NCBI RefSeq assembly: GCF_010723575.1
Contig: NZ_BLKZ01000001.1
Coordinates: 4,836,001 to 4,900,000, forward strand
DNA: 64,000 nucleotides
Reading direction: 5' to 3'
Source of the DNA: Mycobacterium bourgelatii
GTDB taxonomy: Bacteria; Actinomycetota; Actinomycetes; Mycobacteriales; Mycobacteriaceae
The notes below the pieces were generated by a model, which was not told the origin of the DNA, searched no databases, and worked only from the letters and a program-made list of their open reading frames with translations. The position numbers and the translations under genes are program-made. Below are positions 50,040-59,725 of this stretch, piece after piece. How positions within the stretch are numbered: position 1 is the first letter of the stretch; each line of letters begins with the position of its first letter.

Positions 50040-51670
50040 CAGTCGACCGCCATGTGCGGGTACTGGTAGTCGGTGGCGGGGACGAACGTCTCCTTGATGG
50101 TGCGGGCCGACGTCCAACGCAACAGGTTCAACGGCGACCCGGCCTTGTCGTTGGTTCCCGATCCGCGCGATCCGCCGAAGGGCTGGCGTCCGACCACGGC
50201 GCCGGTCGGCTTGTCGTTGACATAGAAGTTGCCCGCCGCGAACCGCAACCGGTGCTGCGCGGTCAGCACCGCCTGGCGATCGTCGGCGATGATCGCCCCG
50301 GTGAGCGCGTAGCGGGTGCCGGAGTCGACAAGCTCGAGGATCCGCTCATACTGGTCGTCGGGGTAGACGTGGACCGACAAGAGCGGGCCGAAGTACTCGG
50401 TGCTGAACGCTTCGTCGGTCGGGTCGTCGGACAGCAGCACCGTCGGGCGCACGAAATACCCTTCGCTGTCGTCGTATTCGCCACCGACGGCGATGGTCAT
50501 CCCGGCGGCGCCCTTGGCCCGTTCGATGGCGTCGACGTTCTTGACGAAGGCACGCTCGTCGATCAACGCACCGCCGAAGTTCGACAGGTCGGTGACATCG
50601 CCATAGCGCAATTCAGAAGCGGCACCCAAGAAGTCATCGCCCATCCGCTGCCACACCGAGTGCGCGATGAAGGCCCGCGATGCCGCCGAGCACTTCTGGC
50701 CCTGGTAGTCGAACGCGCCGCGGATCAGCGCGGTGCTCAGCACATCCGGGCGCGCCGAGGCGTGCGCGACCACGAAGTCCTTCCCCCCGGTCTCGCCGAC
50801 CAGCCGCGGGTAGCTCTGGTAGGTACCGATGTTGGCGCCCACCTCCCGCCAGAGGTGTTGGAAGGTGGCCGTCGACCCGGTGAAGTGAATGCCGGCTAGC
50901 CGCGAATCGGCCAGTGCCACATCCGAAACCGCGAATCCGTCGCCGGTGACCAGATTGATCACGCCAGGTGGCAGCCCAGCGGCCTCCAGCAGTTGCATCA
51001 GCACGTAGGCCGAGAATGTCTGAGTGATCGACGGTTTCCACACCACGGTGTTACCCATCAATGCCGGGGCGGTCGGCAAGTTACCCGCGATGGAGGTGAA
51101 GTTGAACGGCGTGATCGCATACACGAACCCGTCTAACGGGCGGTAGTCGATGCGGTTCCACTCCCCCGGGCCGCTGATCGGCTGCTCCGCCAGGATTTGC
51201 CGCGCGAACGCGACGTTGAACCGCCAAAAGTCGATCAATTCGCAGGGCGCGTCAATCTCAGCCTGATACACCGACTTTGACTGACCCAGCATGGTCGCGG
51301 CAGCAACCTTCTCTCGCCACTGCCCGGCCAGCAGGTCGGCGGCGCGCAGGAAGACCGCAGCCCGTTCGTCGAAGGGTAATGCCGCCCAGTCGCCTTTTGC
51401 GGCCATGGCGGCATCGATGGCGGCCGTGGCGTCGGCGTGGGTGGCGTTGGTCAAGGTGCCGAGCTTGGCCGAGTGCCGGTGCGGTTGGACGACGTCGATG
51501 CGCTCGCCGTCGCCCATTCGGTGCCGGCCACCGATGACGTGCGGCAGATCGATCGGATGGTCAGCGAGCGCGGTGAGCGCGGCACGCAGCCGGACGCGCT
51601 CGGGGGAATTGGGTGCGTAGTCATGAACCGGCTCGTTGGCCGGTACGGGAACCTCGGTGATGGCGTCCAT
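50039..51670 (-). CDS. rocA: L-glutamate gamma-semialdehyde (delta-1-pyrroline-5-carboxylate) dehydrogenase
   Basis: RocA (PruA) oxidises the semialdehyde formed from proline to glutamate with NAD. The 543-aa protein belongs to the ALDH superfamily: catalytic Cys in YQGQKCSAASR (about residue 331), Glu in LVGETGGKDF (about 297), FTGSTATF and the C-terminal NDKPTGAVVGRQPFGGSRGSGT typical of P5C dehydrogenases. I chose ATG 51670 (MDAITEVPVPANEP), which matches the recalled homologue; a frame to 51721 would collide with the divergent promoter. It is followed directly by putA, and both are probably switched on by proline through the divergent regulator. Confidence 0.95.
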   Translation of the reverse strand: MDAITEVPVPANEPVHDYAPNSPERVRLRAALTALADHPIDLPHVIGGRHRMGDGERIDVVQPHRHSAKLGTLTNATHADATAAIDAAMAAKGDWAALPFDERAAVFLRAADLLAGQWREKVAAATMLGQSKSVYQAEIDAPCELIDFWRFNVAFARQILAEQPISGPGEWNRIDYRPLDGFVYAITPFNFTSIAGNLPTAPALMGNTVVWKPSITQTFSAYVLMQLLEAAGLPPGVINLVTGDGFAVSDVALADSRLAGIHFTGSTATFQHLWREVGANIGTYQSYPRLVGETGGKDFVVAHASARPDVLSTALIRGAFDYQGQKCSAASRAFIAHSVWQRMGDDFLGAASELRYGDVTDLSNFGGALIDERAFVKNVDAIERAKGAAGMTIAVGGEYDDSEGYFVRPTVLLSDDPTDEAFSTEYFGPLLSVHVYPDDQYERILELVDSGTRYALTGAIIADDRQAVLTAQHRLRFAAGNFYVNDKPTGAVVGRQPFGGSRGSGTNDKAGSPLNLLRWTSARTIKETFVPATDYQYPHMAVD

Positions 51671-51705
51671 GTTTGCCAGGATCCCCCCGGAACCGCTCGA
51701 GATGG

Positions 51706-51753
51706 TTGTCGTGTCGGACAAGACATATGACTCTTACTAGTAGAATCGGACAA
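51706..51753. promoter_or_regulatory. Candidate proline-regulator operator and -10 element in the rocA / PucR-type divergent region
   Basis: TTGTC-N6-GACAA (51706-51721) is an inverted repeat, and TCGGACAA occurs twice in direct orientation (51714-51721 and 51746-51753), about three helical turns apart. TAGAAT at 51741-51746 is a good -10 element 8 nt before the regulator ATG. The whole gap is only 84 bp, so one bound regulator could control both directions. Confidence 0.5.
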
Positions 51754-51754
51754 T

Positions 51755-53404
51755 ATGCGCACGACCGGTGTGGGACTGGGTCAACTGCTGCTGGCGCTGG
51801 ACGCGACCATGGTCAATTTGGTCAGCGCCCCGCGCGGCCTGGACCTTCCGGTCGCATCGGCCGCGCTGATCGATTCCGACGACGTGCGCCTGGGCCTGGC
51901 GCCCGCGTCCAGCTCGGCGGACGTGTTTTTCCTGTTGGGCGTGACAGCCGACGAAGCGCTGCACTGGATCAAGGGGCATATCCAGGGGCGCACGAACGCG
52001 CCGGTGGCGATCTTCGTCAAGCAACCCTCGGAAGCACTCGTGACGACGGCGGTCCGCGCCGGATCGGCCGTCGTGGCCGTCGAGCCACAGGCCCGCTGGG
52101 AACGCCTCTACCGGCTGGTCAATCACGTCTTGGAGCACCACGGCGACCCAACGACCGACGACTCGGGTACTGACTTGTTTGGACTTGCGCAGTCCCTGGC
52201 CGACCGCATCCACGGCATGGTCAGCATCGAAGATGCGCAGTCACACGTGCTGGCTTATTCGGCCTCCAACGACGAGGCCGACGAATTGCGCCGGCTGTCC
52301 ATCCTGGGACGCGCCGGCCCGCCAGAGCACCTCAAGTGGATCGGCCAGTGGGGCATCTTCGACGCGCTGCGGGCCGGTGACCAGGTGGTGCGCGTGGCCG
52401 AACGTCCGGAACTGGGGCTGCGTCCGCGTCTGGCAATAGGCATCCATCAACCGCAAGCCGGACGGCCGCCGGTGTTCGCCGGTGCGATCTGGGTTCAGCA
52501 GGGCACGCGGCCGCTGGCCGATGACGCCGAGGAGATGATGCGGGGCGCGGCGGTATTGGCTGCGCGGATCATGAAGCGCCTGGCGAGCCAACCGTCCGCG
52601 CACGCCCGACGGGTGCAGCAGCTGTTGGGCTTGGACCCCGGCGGCCCCGGAGAACAGGGCGACGCCGGCGACGTGGAAATGATCGCCCGCGAGCTCGGCC
52701 TGGCCACCGGGAGCAACGCCGGCAACGCCGCGCTGATCGGCTTCGACACCACCGATGCCGTCAATGATGCCGCCGATGCCAACGGAACGAATGCCCGCCA
52801 TGCTCGGCTGACCGACGTTTTGGCTCTGAGCGCCAGCGCATTTCGTCCTGATGCCCAGGTAGCTTCGAACGGCTCACGCGTTTACGTGCTGCTACCGCAG
52901 ATCACCGCCAGTCGCTCGATTGCTTCCTGGGTGCGCGGCACGATCGGCGCGTTGCGCAGTCAGTTGGGCGTGGAACTGCGGGCGGCGATCGCTGCGCCCA
53001 TCGCCGGGCTGAGCGCAATCGCGACGGCACGCAGCGAAGTGGACCGGGTGCTCGATAGCGCTGAGCGGCACCCGATCTCGATCAAGCCGGTCACATCCCT
53101 GGAGGAGGCGCGCACCACCGTTCTGCTCGATGAGATCGTCACCATGGTCTCCGCCGACCCGCGGCTCATCGATGAACGGATACGTGAACTGCAGCAACAA
53201 GATCCGGTGCTGGCGCAAACATTGCGTTCGTACTTGGACAGTTTCGGCGACGTCGCAGTCGCGGCAAACACGCTGCAGGTGCATCCCAACACGGTGCGTT
53301 ACCGGGTGCGACGGATCGAGAAACTGTTGTCGACCTCACTGGCCGATCCGGATGCCCGACTGGTCTTTTCGCTGGCACTGCGGGCACTCGAGAGACCGCG
53401 GTAG
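51755..53404 (+). CDS. PucR/CdaR-family regulator of proline utilisation (Rv1186c, PruC type)
   Basis: This 549-aa protein has an N-terminal PucR-like ligand domain (residues about 8-130), a GGDEF-like/CdaR middle part, and a C-terminal helix-turn-helix (about 505-535: VAVAANTLQVHPNTVRYRVR) that is typical of the PucR_HTH group. In mycobacteria the protein next to putA-rocA activates those genes in response to proline, and the divergent arrangement here fits. ATG 51755 has a TAGAAT -10 element 8 nt upstream and no ribosome binding site. The segment GPGEQGDAGDVEMIAREL is a hydrophilic linker. Confidence 0.87.
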   Translation: MRTTGVGLGQLLLALDATMVNLVSAPRGLDLPVASAALIDSDDVRLGLAPASSSADVFFLLGVTADEALHWIKGHIQGRTNAPVAIFVKQPSEALVTTAVRAGSAVVAVEPQARWERLYRLVNHVLEHHGDPTTDDSGTDLFGLAQSLADRIHGMVSIEDAQSHVLAYSASNDEADELRRLSILGRAGPPEHLKWIGQWGIFDALRAGDQVVRVAERPELGLRPRLAIGIHQPQAGRPPVFAGAIWVQQGTRPLADDAEEMMRGAAVLAARIMKRLASQPSAHARRVQQLLGLDPGGPGEQGDAGDVEMIARELGLATGSNAGNAALIGFDTTDAVNDAADANGTNARHARLTDVLALSASAFRPDAQVASNGSRVYVLLPQITASRSIASWVRGTIGALRSQLGVELRAAIAAPIAGLSAIATARSEVDRVLDSAERHPISIKPVTSLEEARTTVLLDEIVTMVSADPRLIDERIRELQQQDPVLAQTLRSYLDSFGDVAVAANTLQVHPNTVRYRVRRIEKLLSTSLADPDARLVFSLALRALERPR

Positions 53405-53750
53405 CCGGGTAATACTTGGTTAGCGCCCCAGTACGGGCTCGCCGTCGCGTCCCCATCCGCGCCTGCGTCAAGTTGGCAATCATCGCTTTTGTTCCAGCTC
53501 AATCGGACCGGTTAACCCGAAGCGCGGCGTGGCTATTGGCACCGTGATCACTATCGGTTGGGTAATTGCGATTTTGGCTGGGGCTAATTTGGCGCCCGAG
53601 ACGCAAACAAACCGGTACGACACTTCCGCCCCCATGACGGTGCTGAGCGAAGTTGCAGCACCGTCGCTCGACGCCGATATTGCCGATTTCGCTGGGCGAA
53701 CCCGTTGGCGAACTCTATGGTTAGCGAATAGCAGTTAACGGGGAGGCCAC
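53405..53750. other. Intergenic region before the Ser/Thr kinase
   Basis: This region of 346 bp contains one short frame (53529-53738, 69 aa, GTG start, with a hydrophobic N-terminus AIGTVITIGWVIAILAG). It lacks a ribosome binding site and I recognise no relatives, so I do not call it a gene. Just before the kinase start there is a clear GGGGAGG (53739-53745). The stretch 53560-53740 is slightly less GC-rich than its surroundings. Confidence 0.35.
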
Positions 53751-55898
53751 TTGGACGGGACGCCGTTCGGCCGCTACCGCCTGATCGAGGTGCTGGGTCG
53801 TGGCGGCATGGGCGAGGTGTGGCGAACATTCGACACCGTCACCGAGCGGGTGGTCGCGCTCAAAGTCCTGCCCCACGAACTCGCCGACGACGAGACCTTC
53901 CAGCAACGATTCCGTCGCGAAGCCCGCTCCGCGGCGGGACTCGACGAGCCGCACGTGGTGCCCATCTACGACTTCGGTGAGATCGACGGACGCCTGTTCG
54001 TCACGATGCGTCTGATTCAGGGCTGCGACCTGCAGACCCTGGTGGCACGCGCACCGCTCCCGCCCGAGCGCGCGGTCTACATCATCGACCAGGTGGCCGC
54101 GGCGCTGCACGCCGCTCACCGCATCGGCCTGGTCCACCGCGACGTCAAGCCCTCCAACATCCTGGTCACCGATGACGACTTCACCTACCTGATCGACTTC
54201 GGCATCGCCCGCACGACCGGGGAGACCTCCCTGACCAACACCGGAAGCGTCATCGGAAGTTGGGCCTATCTGGCACCCGAACGTTTGACCAGTGACCGCA
54301 GTGACCATCGCGCCGACATCTATGCGCTGGCCTGCGTCTTGCACGAATGCCTCACCGGCAGCCAGCCCTTCCCGGGCGACAGTCTCGAACAGCAATTGGG
54401 TGCCCACCTCACCGCACCGCCCCCACGCCCATCCAAGATGCGCCCCAACCTGCCCCCCGACATCGATGACGTGATCGCGAGGGGCATGGCCAAGAAGCCG
54501 GCGGAGCGATTCAGCAGCACCAGAGAACTGGCCGTCGCGGCTCGCAACGCCATAACGGCCCCCGTCAAACAGCGCCGGCCCCCGCCGCCACCCGAGTCAC
54601 CCCCGCAGCCGAAGCCGAAGCCGAAGCCCAAACCGCAGCCCGCGCCGCAACAGAAGGCCCCGCCCAAGGCCCAACCTTGGTACGCACCGCCCGCCCGGCC
54701 GCCGGCCTACCAGTCCGGACCCCGATCCGGACCGCAACCCGTTGCCCCGTCTGACCCCATCCCCGCGCCGGCCCGCCCCAGCTACGCGCAGCCCCAGCCA
54801 CGGTCTGTCCCCACCAGCGGCCCCACCAGCGAGCCCACCGAGCGGCGCGGTCCCGTTTCTTTCCTGCCCGCGCAGCCACCGGCACCGTCGCCGGAGCCCG
54901 CCCCGCCCGCCGGTGACCAACCACGCCGCAAGCACCGGGGCGCCTGGGCGGCCGCGGCTGTCGTTGTCATCGCGGCCGTCGTCGCCGGCCTGGTGATTGC
55001 GTTCCGCGGTAACGACGAGCCGGCACCCATACCGCCGACCACGCGCTTGGCCTCCTTTCCGGCCGGTCTGTACCGCGCGGACTTCGGCCCGTCGGCCACC
55101 AACGGCAAAGCCGACGAAGGCGGGACGGCGTCAACCGGACAGTGGTCCGTCCGCTCCGAATGTGGATCCAACGGTTGCGTGGCCACCGCCTCGGCGAACG
55201 GCGGTCCCACCCTGTTGTCGGACTTCGTTTTCGACGAAGTCGACGGCAAGTGGCAATCCGTCAGCACCTCCTGGCCCACCACCGCGCCCGACGGCGTCAC
55301 CGGCTTCAAGGGCTGCAAGTTCCCCGGTGAGTACTGGACCGTCATCACCCTGCAGCCTCAGTCGGACGGAACCATGACGGGCGATTACCGCGCAGAGAGC
55401 AGCATCACCGAAACCTCATGCAGCACCGAGCGAACCGTCACCTTCACCCGGGTCGGCGACGCCACGGAAAACGAAGCCAGCAATCCGGTCAACCTGCCGG
55501 CGTGGACGGCTTCTGCCGCCCAAGGGTTCTACGGCCAGTACCGCGGAACGGAAACCCCTGACAACGGTTGGCCGCCGTGGTCATGGGAAGCGTCCGTTGA
55601 GACGCACTGCCTACGCACCGGCGAGCGCTGCATCAGTTTGTTGACCGGCTCTGAAGACTGGTTTGCACGATACCTGTTTGCACACGATAAATGGACGCAC
55701 GATACGGACACCGATAGTAAGTGCAATGCCGATAATGGCACGGCGCACTCGGAAATTCATTTGGAATACCCCCTGCCGGAACCGCACGAAGAACCGATCA
55801 GCACGCTTACCGGTAACGGACATCGCAACGTCACGGGCCAAACTCGTTGCACCGCTTCATATAATGAAACGGTCGAATTGGTGCGCACCGGTGAGTGA
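53751..55898 (+). CDS. Transmembrane Ser/Thr protein kinase (PknD/PknH-like) with a duplicated Cys-containing sensor domain
   Basis: This 715-aa receptor kinase has a cytosolic Hanks kinase domain with all key residues: GRGGMGEV loop (16-23), K38, HRD 129-131, DFG 149-151 and the APE-equivalent YLAPERL. A Pro-rich juxtamembrane linker (about 275-390) leads to one transmembrane helix (398-418) and an extracellular sensor of about 295 residues. The sensor shows two related modules, each with a Gly-x-Tyr start and a paired-Cys segment (SECGSNGCVA; THCLRTGERCISL). The TTG at 53751 has GGGGAGG just upstream. It lies 145 bp before stf0 and may regulate envelope sulfation or another process; that link is only positional. 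Confidence 0.9.
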   Translation: MDGTPFGRYRLIEVLGRGGMGEVWRTFDTVTERVVALKVLPHELADDETFQQRFRREARSAAGLDEPHVVPIYDFGEIDGRLFVTMRLIQGCDLQTLVARAPLPPERAVYIIDQVAAALHAAHRIGLVHRDVKPSNILVTDDDFTYLIDFGIARTTGETSLTNTGSVIGSWAYLAPERLTSDRSDHRADIYALACVLHECLTGSQPFPGDSLEQQLGAHLTAPPPRPSKMRPNLPPDIDDVIARGMAKKPAERFSSTRELAVAARNAITAPVKQRRPPPPPESPPQPKPKPKPKPQPAPQQKAPPKAQPWYAPPARPPAYQSGPRSGPQPVAPSDPIPAPARPSYAQPQPRSVPTSGPTSEPTERRGPVSFLPAQPPAPSPEPAPPAGDQPRRKHRGAWAAAAVVVIAAVVAGLVIAFRGNDEPAPIPPTTRLASFPAGLYRADFGPSATNGKADEGGTASTGQWSVRSECGSNGCVATASANGGPTLLSDFVFDEVDGKWQSVSTSWPTTAPDGVTGFKGCKFPGEYWTVITLQPQSDGTMTGDYRAESSITETSCSTERTVTFTRVGDATENEASNPVNLPAWTASAAQGFYGQYRGTETPDNGWPPWSWEASVETHCLRTGERCISLLTGSEDWFARYLFAHDKWTHDTDTDSKCNADNGTAHSEIHLEYPLPEPHEEPISTLTGNGHRNVTGQTRCTASYNETVELVRTGE

Positions 55899-56009
55899 AC
55901 GACGCTAATGCCGAAGCCCTGTCGAAATGGAATTCGACAGTGCATACGCGATCGAACTAATCGCATTTCAGTGCAAGAGTTAAGTTCAGCATGAAGGTAA
56001 ATCCCTGTG

Positions 56010-56037
56010 TTGCACCGGATTTGCGTGCGGTTAGGCT
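56010..56037 (+). promoter_or_regulatory. Putative promoter of the stf0-cysD-cysNC operon (leaderless)
   Basis: TTGCAC at 56010-56015 and TAGGCT at 56032-56037 are separated by 16 bp. The -10 hexamer ends 6 nt before the ATG at 56044. The two elements together make this the most complete promoter in the window. Confidence 0.55.
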
Positions 56038-56043
56038 TTGCGG

Positions 56044-56847
56044 ATGGCAGATCCCCCGAAGTCCTACCTGGTGCTGGCCTCGCAACGCAGTGGCAGCACG
56101 TTGCTGGTCGAATCGCTGCGCGCTACCGGCGTGGCCGGCGAGCCTCAGGAGTTCTTTCAGTACCTGCCGACCACCAGCCAATCTCCCCAGCCGCGGGAGT
56201 GGTTCGCAGACGTCGACGACGAGTCGATTCTGAGCCTGCTCGATCCGTTGGACGAAGGAAAACCCGACCTCGCGCCGCCGGAGATCTGGCGCGACTACAT
56301 CCGCACGGTCGGCCGAACCCCGAATGGCGTGTGGGGCGGCAAGCTGATGTGGAACCAGACGCCGCTACTGTTGGAACGCGCGGCCGGACTACCCGATCGA
56401 TCGGGCGAGGGTCTGCTGTCGGCGATTCGCGACGTCGTCGGCGAGGATCCGCTGCTCATTCACATCCACCGGCCCGATGTGGTCTCGCAGGCGGTGTCTT
56501 TCTGGCGAGCCGTCCAGACCCGGGTGTGGCGAGGCCGGCCGGACCCGGTCCGGGATGCGCGCGCCACCTACCACGCGGGGGCGATCGCTTACGTCGTCAA
56601 GATGCTGCGCGCCCAGGAAGAAGGCTGGCGGAACTGGTTTGTCGAGGAGAATGTCAAACCGATCGAGATTTCGTATCCGGTGTTGTGGCGCAACCTGACT
56701 CAGGTGGTGGGCGACATCCTTGAGCGCCTCGGTCTCGACCCGCGGCTGGCACCGGAACCGGTGCTGCAGCGCCAGGCCGATCAACGCTCGGACGAATGGG
56801 TAGACCGATACCGAGCGGATGCCGAAAGAGAGGGACTACCGACATGA
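56044..56847 (+). CDS. stf0: Trehalose 2-sulfotransferase Stf0
   Basis: Stf0 transfers sulfate from PAPS to trehalose, the first step toward trehalose-2-sulfate and sulfolipid-type lipids. The 267-aa protein is very like the recalled M. smegmatis Stf0: the 5'-phosphosulfate-binding loop SQRSGSTLL at residues 13-21, the active-site region GEPQEFFQYLP, HIHRPDVVSQAVSF with the 3'-phosphate-binding Arg/Ser, and RQADQRSDEWVDRYR at the C-terminus. It overlaps cysD by 4 bp (ATGA), which ties the transferase to the production of its own donor. ATG 56044 is fixed by the -10 element 6 nt upstream. Confidence 0.95.
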   Translation: MADPPKSYLVLASQRSGSTLLVESLRATGVAGEPQEFFQYLPTTSQSPQPREWFADVDDESILSLLDPLDEGKPDLAPPEIWRDYIRTVGRTPNGVWGGKLMWNQTPLLLERAAGLPDRSGEGLLSAIRDVVGEDPLLIHIHRPDVVSQAVSFWRAVQTRVWRGRPDPVRDARATYHAGAIAYVVKMLRAQEEGWRNWFVEENVKPIEISYPVLWRNLTQVVGDILERLGLDPRLAPEPVLQRQADQRSDEWVDRYRADAEREGLPT

Positions 56848-57761
56848 CCGCAACCGCGGAGACTCTGCACGTCGACGAACTGCGGCTATTGGAGGCCGAG
56901 GCGGTACACATCATCCGCGAAGTCGTCGCCGAACTGGAAAAGCCGGTCCTGCTGTTCTCGGCGGGCAAGGACTCCATCGTGCTTCTTCGCTTGGCGGAGA
57001 AGGCTTTCCGCCCGTCTGCACTGCCGTTTCCGGTGATGCACGTCGACACCGGGCACAACTTCCCGGAGGTCATCGAATTTCGGGACCGTAGGGTCACCGG
57101 CCAGGGCCACCGGCTCATCGTGGCCTCGGTGCAGGAATCGATCGACAAGGGCCGTGTTCCCGACCCCGGTCCGACCGCGTCGCGCAACCGGGCGCAGACC
57201 CGCACGCTGTTGGACGCGCTGGAAGAAAACGGATTCGACGCGGCGTTCGGCGGTGCCCGCCGTGACGAGGAACGCGCCCGCGCCAAGGAACGCATTCTGA
57301 GCTTTCGCGACGAGTTCGGCCAATGGGACCCTCGTGCCCAGCGCCCCGAGCCATGGACGCTCTACAACGGGCGGATCAAGAAGGGCGAACAGGTACGCGT
57401 GTTCCCGCTGAGCAACTGGACCGAGCTGGACGTGTGGCGCTACATCGAGCTGGAGCAGCTTGAAATCCCGTCCATCTACTACGCGCACGAACGCGAGGTG
57501 TTCGAGCGGGACGGCATCCTGCTGGCGGTCTCGGAATACGCCAGCCCCCAGGACGGCGAGCAGGCGTCCAAGGAATGGGTGCGGTACCGCACCGTCGGGG
57601 ACCTGACCATCACCGGCGCCGTGCGTTCCAAGGCCACCGACATCGCCGGGGTCATCAAGGAGATATCGGCGGCGACGGTGTCCGAACGAGGCGAGACCCG
57701 CGCCGATGACCGCACTTCGGCCGCCGCGATGGAAGACCGTAAGCGAGAGGGCTACTTCTGA
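56844..57761 (+). CDS. cysD: Sulfate adenylyltransferase subunit 2
   Basis: CysD is the catalytic ATP-pyrophosphatase subunit that makes adenosine 5'-phosphosulfate (APS) from sulfate and ATP, with CysN hydrolysing GTP to drive the reaction. The 305-aa protein has the PP-loop LFSAGKDSIVLL (about residues 34-45), the LDALEENGFDAAFGGARRDEE region and the C-terminal DRKREGYF. ATG 56844 overlaps the stf0 stop (ATGA), and its stop overlaps the cysNC start by one base (TGATG). The order stf0-cysD-cysNC forms one operon. Confidence 0.96.
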   Translation: MTATAETLHVDELRLLEAEAVHIIREVVAELEKPVLLFSAGKDSIVLLRLAEKAFRPSALPFPVMHVDTGHNFPEVIEFRDRRVTGQGHRLIVASVQESIDKGRVPDPGPTASRNRAQTRTLLDALEENGFDAAFGGARRDEERARAKERILSFRDEFGQWDPRAQRPEPWTLYNGRIKKGEQVRVFPLSNWTELDVWRYIELEQLEIPSIYYAHEREVFERDGILLAVSEYASPQDGEQASKEWVRYRTVGDLTITGAVRSKATDIAGVIKEISAATVSERGETRADDRTSAAAMEDRKREGYF

Positions 57762-59677
57762 TGACCACCACCGAGAAGTCTGAGCCGGCCGAAAGCTACC
57801 AGCCGGCCAAGGGCATAACGCGACAGCTGCTGCGGATCGCCACCGCGGGTTCGGTGGACGACGGCAAGAGCACGCTGATCGGACGGCTGCTGCACGACAC
57901 CGACAGCTTGCCGCTGGACCATCTGGCCGCCGTCACCGACGAAGAAGGAATCGCGGATCTGGCCGCGCTGTCGGACGGTCTGCGCGCAGAACGCGAGCAG
58001 GGCATCACGATCGACGTGGCCTACCGGTTCTTCTCCACCGCCACCCGCAGCTACATCCTGGCCGACACACCAGGCCACGAGCGCTACACCCGCAACATGT
58101 TCACCGGCGCCTCCAACGCGCACGTGGCGATCCTGCTGGTCGATGCCCGCGCCGGTGTGCTGCGCCAGACGCGCCGGCACGCGCGTATCGCAAAGCTGTT
58201 GGGTATCAAGCACTTTGTCGCAACGGTGAACAAGATCGACCTGGTCAACTTCAACGAGGATGCGTTTCGCAGGGTCGAGGAAGAACTGAACCAGACGGCC
58301 GAACGCCTCGGCGACGTCGACATCCAGACGATCCCGATCGCGGCCAAGCTCGGCGACAACGTCGTACACCGCTCCACGAGAACGCCGTGGTATGACGGTC
58401 CGACGCTGCTGGACTACCTGGAAAACGTCGAATTGGCCGCCCCCCAGCCCGAGCCGTCCCGGCTTCGCCTGCCAGTGCAGTGGGTTTCGCGTCCGACGGA
58501 CGACCAACGTCGTCGCTACACCGGGCGGCTCGCGGCGGGAACTCTCAGCGTTGGCGACGAGGTGGTGTCGCTGCCCGCCGGAACGCGTTCGAGGGTGACC
58601 GCGCTGGACACTCTGGACGATGACCGTACGACAGCCGTTGCGCCGCTGTCGGTGTCGATCGAGCTGGAAGACGACATCGACGTGGGTCGCGGCGACGTGT
58701 TCATCAGCGGCGCCGAGGATGCCGTTCCACCCGTGCTGGCCCGTGAGATCGACGCACACGTCTGCTGGTTCGTCGACTCGCCGTTGCGGGCCGGTGACCG
58801 GCTGGCGCTCAAGCAGACCACCAAGACGGTGCGGACCACCGTCCAGGAGCTGCACTCGCGCTTGGACCCCGAGACGCTTGACGAGTTGGATCAGCCGGTT
58901 GAGTTGACCCTCAACGACATTGGCACGGTGACGCTGCGGACCAGCTCGGTCATCGTCGCCGACCCCTATGACAACAATCGGGACAGCGGCGCTTTCATCC
59001 TCATCGACGAGACCACCAACGACACCGTCGGCGCCGGCACCATCATCGAAGCCCGGGAGGTCAAGCCGGGTACCCACGCCCGCACCGACATTCGTTGGCA
59101 TCCGTCGGCACTGGACCGCAAGCACCGCTGGAAAGCGACCGGCCAGTCCGGCGCGACCATCTGGTTCACCGGCCTGCCCGCCTCGGGCAAGTCGACGGTC
59201 GCGGTCGCCGTGGAACGCGCACTGGTCGAGTCGGGACGGATCGCGTACCTGCTGGACGGCGACAACTTGCGCCACGGCCTGTCCGACGATCTGGGCTTCT
59301 CACCCGGTGACCGGACCGAAAACATCCGGCGGGTGGGGCATTTGACGCGATTGCTGGCGGACGCCGGCGTGGTGGCGCTGGCATCGTTGGTGTCGCCGCT
59401 GAAGTCGGACCGTGAGACGGCCCGCGCGCTCAATGACGCCGCCAAACTTCCGTTCATCGAGGTTCACGTCAGCACCTCCCTTGAGGAATGCGAAAAGCGC
59501 GACCCCAAGGGGCTGTATGCGCGAGCACGCAAGGGCGAACTGAAGGGCTTGACCGGTGTGGACGCGCCCTATGAGCCGCCGGAGGATCCGGATCTGGTGC
59601 TGGACACCACCGGCGCCGACATCGACGAACTCGTTGCGCAGGTCATCGCGCTGCTCAACGAACGCAGCCCGCGCTAG
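57761..59677 (+). CDS. cysNC: Bifunctional sulfate adenylyltransferase subunit 1 / APS kinase (CysNC)
   Basis: This 638-aa fusion couples the GTPase subunit of ATP sulfurylase with APS kinase, so that APS is passed on to PAPS. The GTPase has GSVDDGKS (30-37), the REQGIT switch I, DTPGH (102-106) and NKID (157-160), followed by two beta-barrels. The APS kinase domain starts near residue 455, with P-loop GLPASGKST at about 470-478, LDGDNLRHGLS and the FIEVHVSTSLEECEKRDPKGLY region (not all residues listed). No domain is damaged. It ends the stf0-cysD-cysNC operon; a hairpin follows after about 50 bp. Confidence 0.96.
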   Translation: MTTTEKSEPAESYQPAKGITRQLLRIATAGSVDDGKSTLIGRLLHDTDSLPLDHLAAVTDEEGIADLAALSDGLRAEREQGITIDVAYRFFSTATRSYILADTPGHERYTRNMFTGASNAHVAILLVDARAGVLRQTRRHARIAKLLGIKHFVATVNKIDLVNFNEDAFRRVEEELNQTAERLGDVDIQTIPIAAKLGDNVVHRSTRTPWYDGPTLLDYLENVELAAPQPEPSRLRLPVQWVSRPTDDQRRRYTGRLAAGTLSVGDEVVSLPAGTRSRVTALDTLDDDRTTAVAPLSVSIELEDDIDVGRGDVFISGAEDAVPPVLAREIDAHVCWFVDSPLRAGDRLALKQTTKTVRTTVQELHSRLDPETLDELDQPVELTLNDIGTVTLRTSSVIVADPYDNNRDSGAFILIDETTNDTVGAGTIIEAREVKPGTHARTDIRWHPSALDRKHRWKATGQSGATIWFTGLPASGKSTVAVAVERALVESGRIAYLLDGDNLRHGLSDDLGFSPGDRTENIRRVGHLTRLLADAGVVALASLVSPLKSDRETARALNDAAKLPFIEVHVSTSLEECEKRDPKGLYARARKGELKGLTGVDAPYEPPEDPDLVLDTTGADIDELVAQVIALLNERSPR

Positions 59678-59725
59678 CTGGTGTTGATCTAGATTCACCG
59701 CGAGCCAATCACTTGGTGGAGCAGG

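Noticed and set aside
53529..53738. 69-codon frame with a hydrophobic N-terminus before the kinase
   Set aside because: There is no ribosome binding site and no recognisable family, and the C-terminal half looks random.
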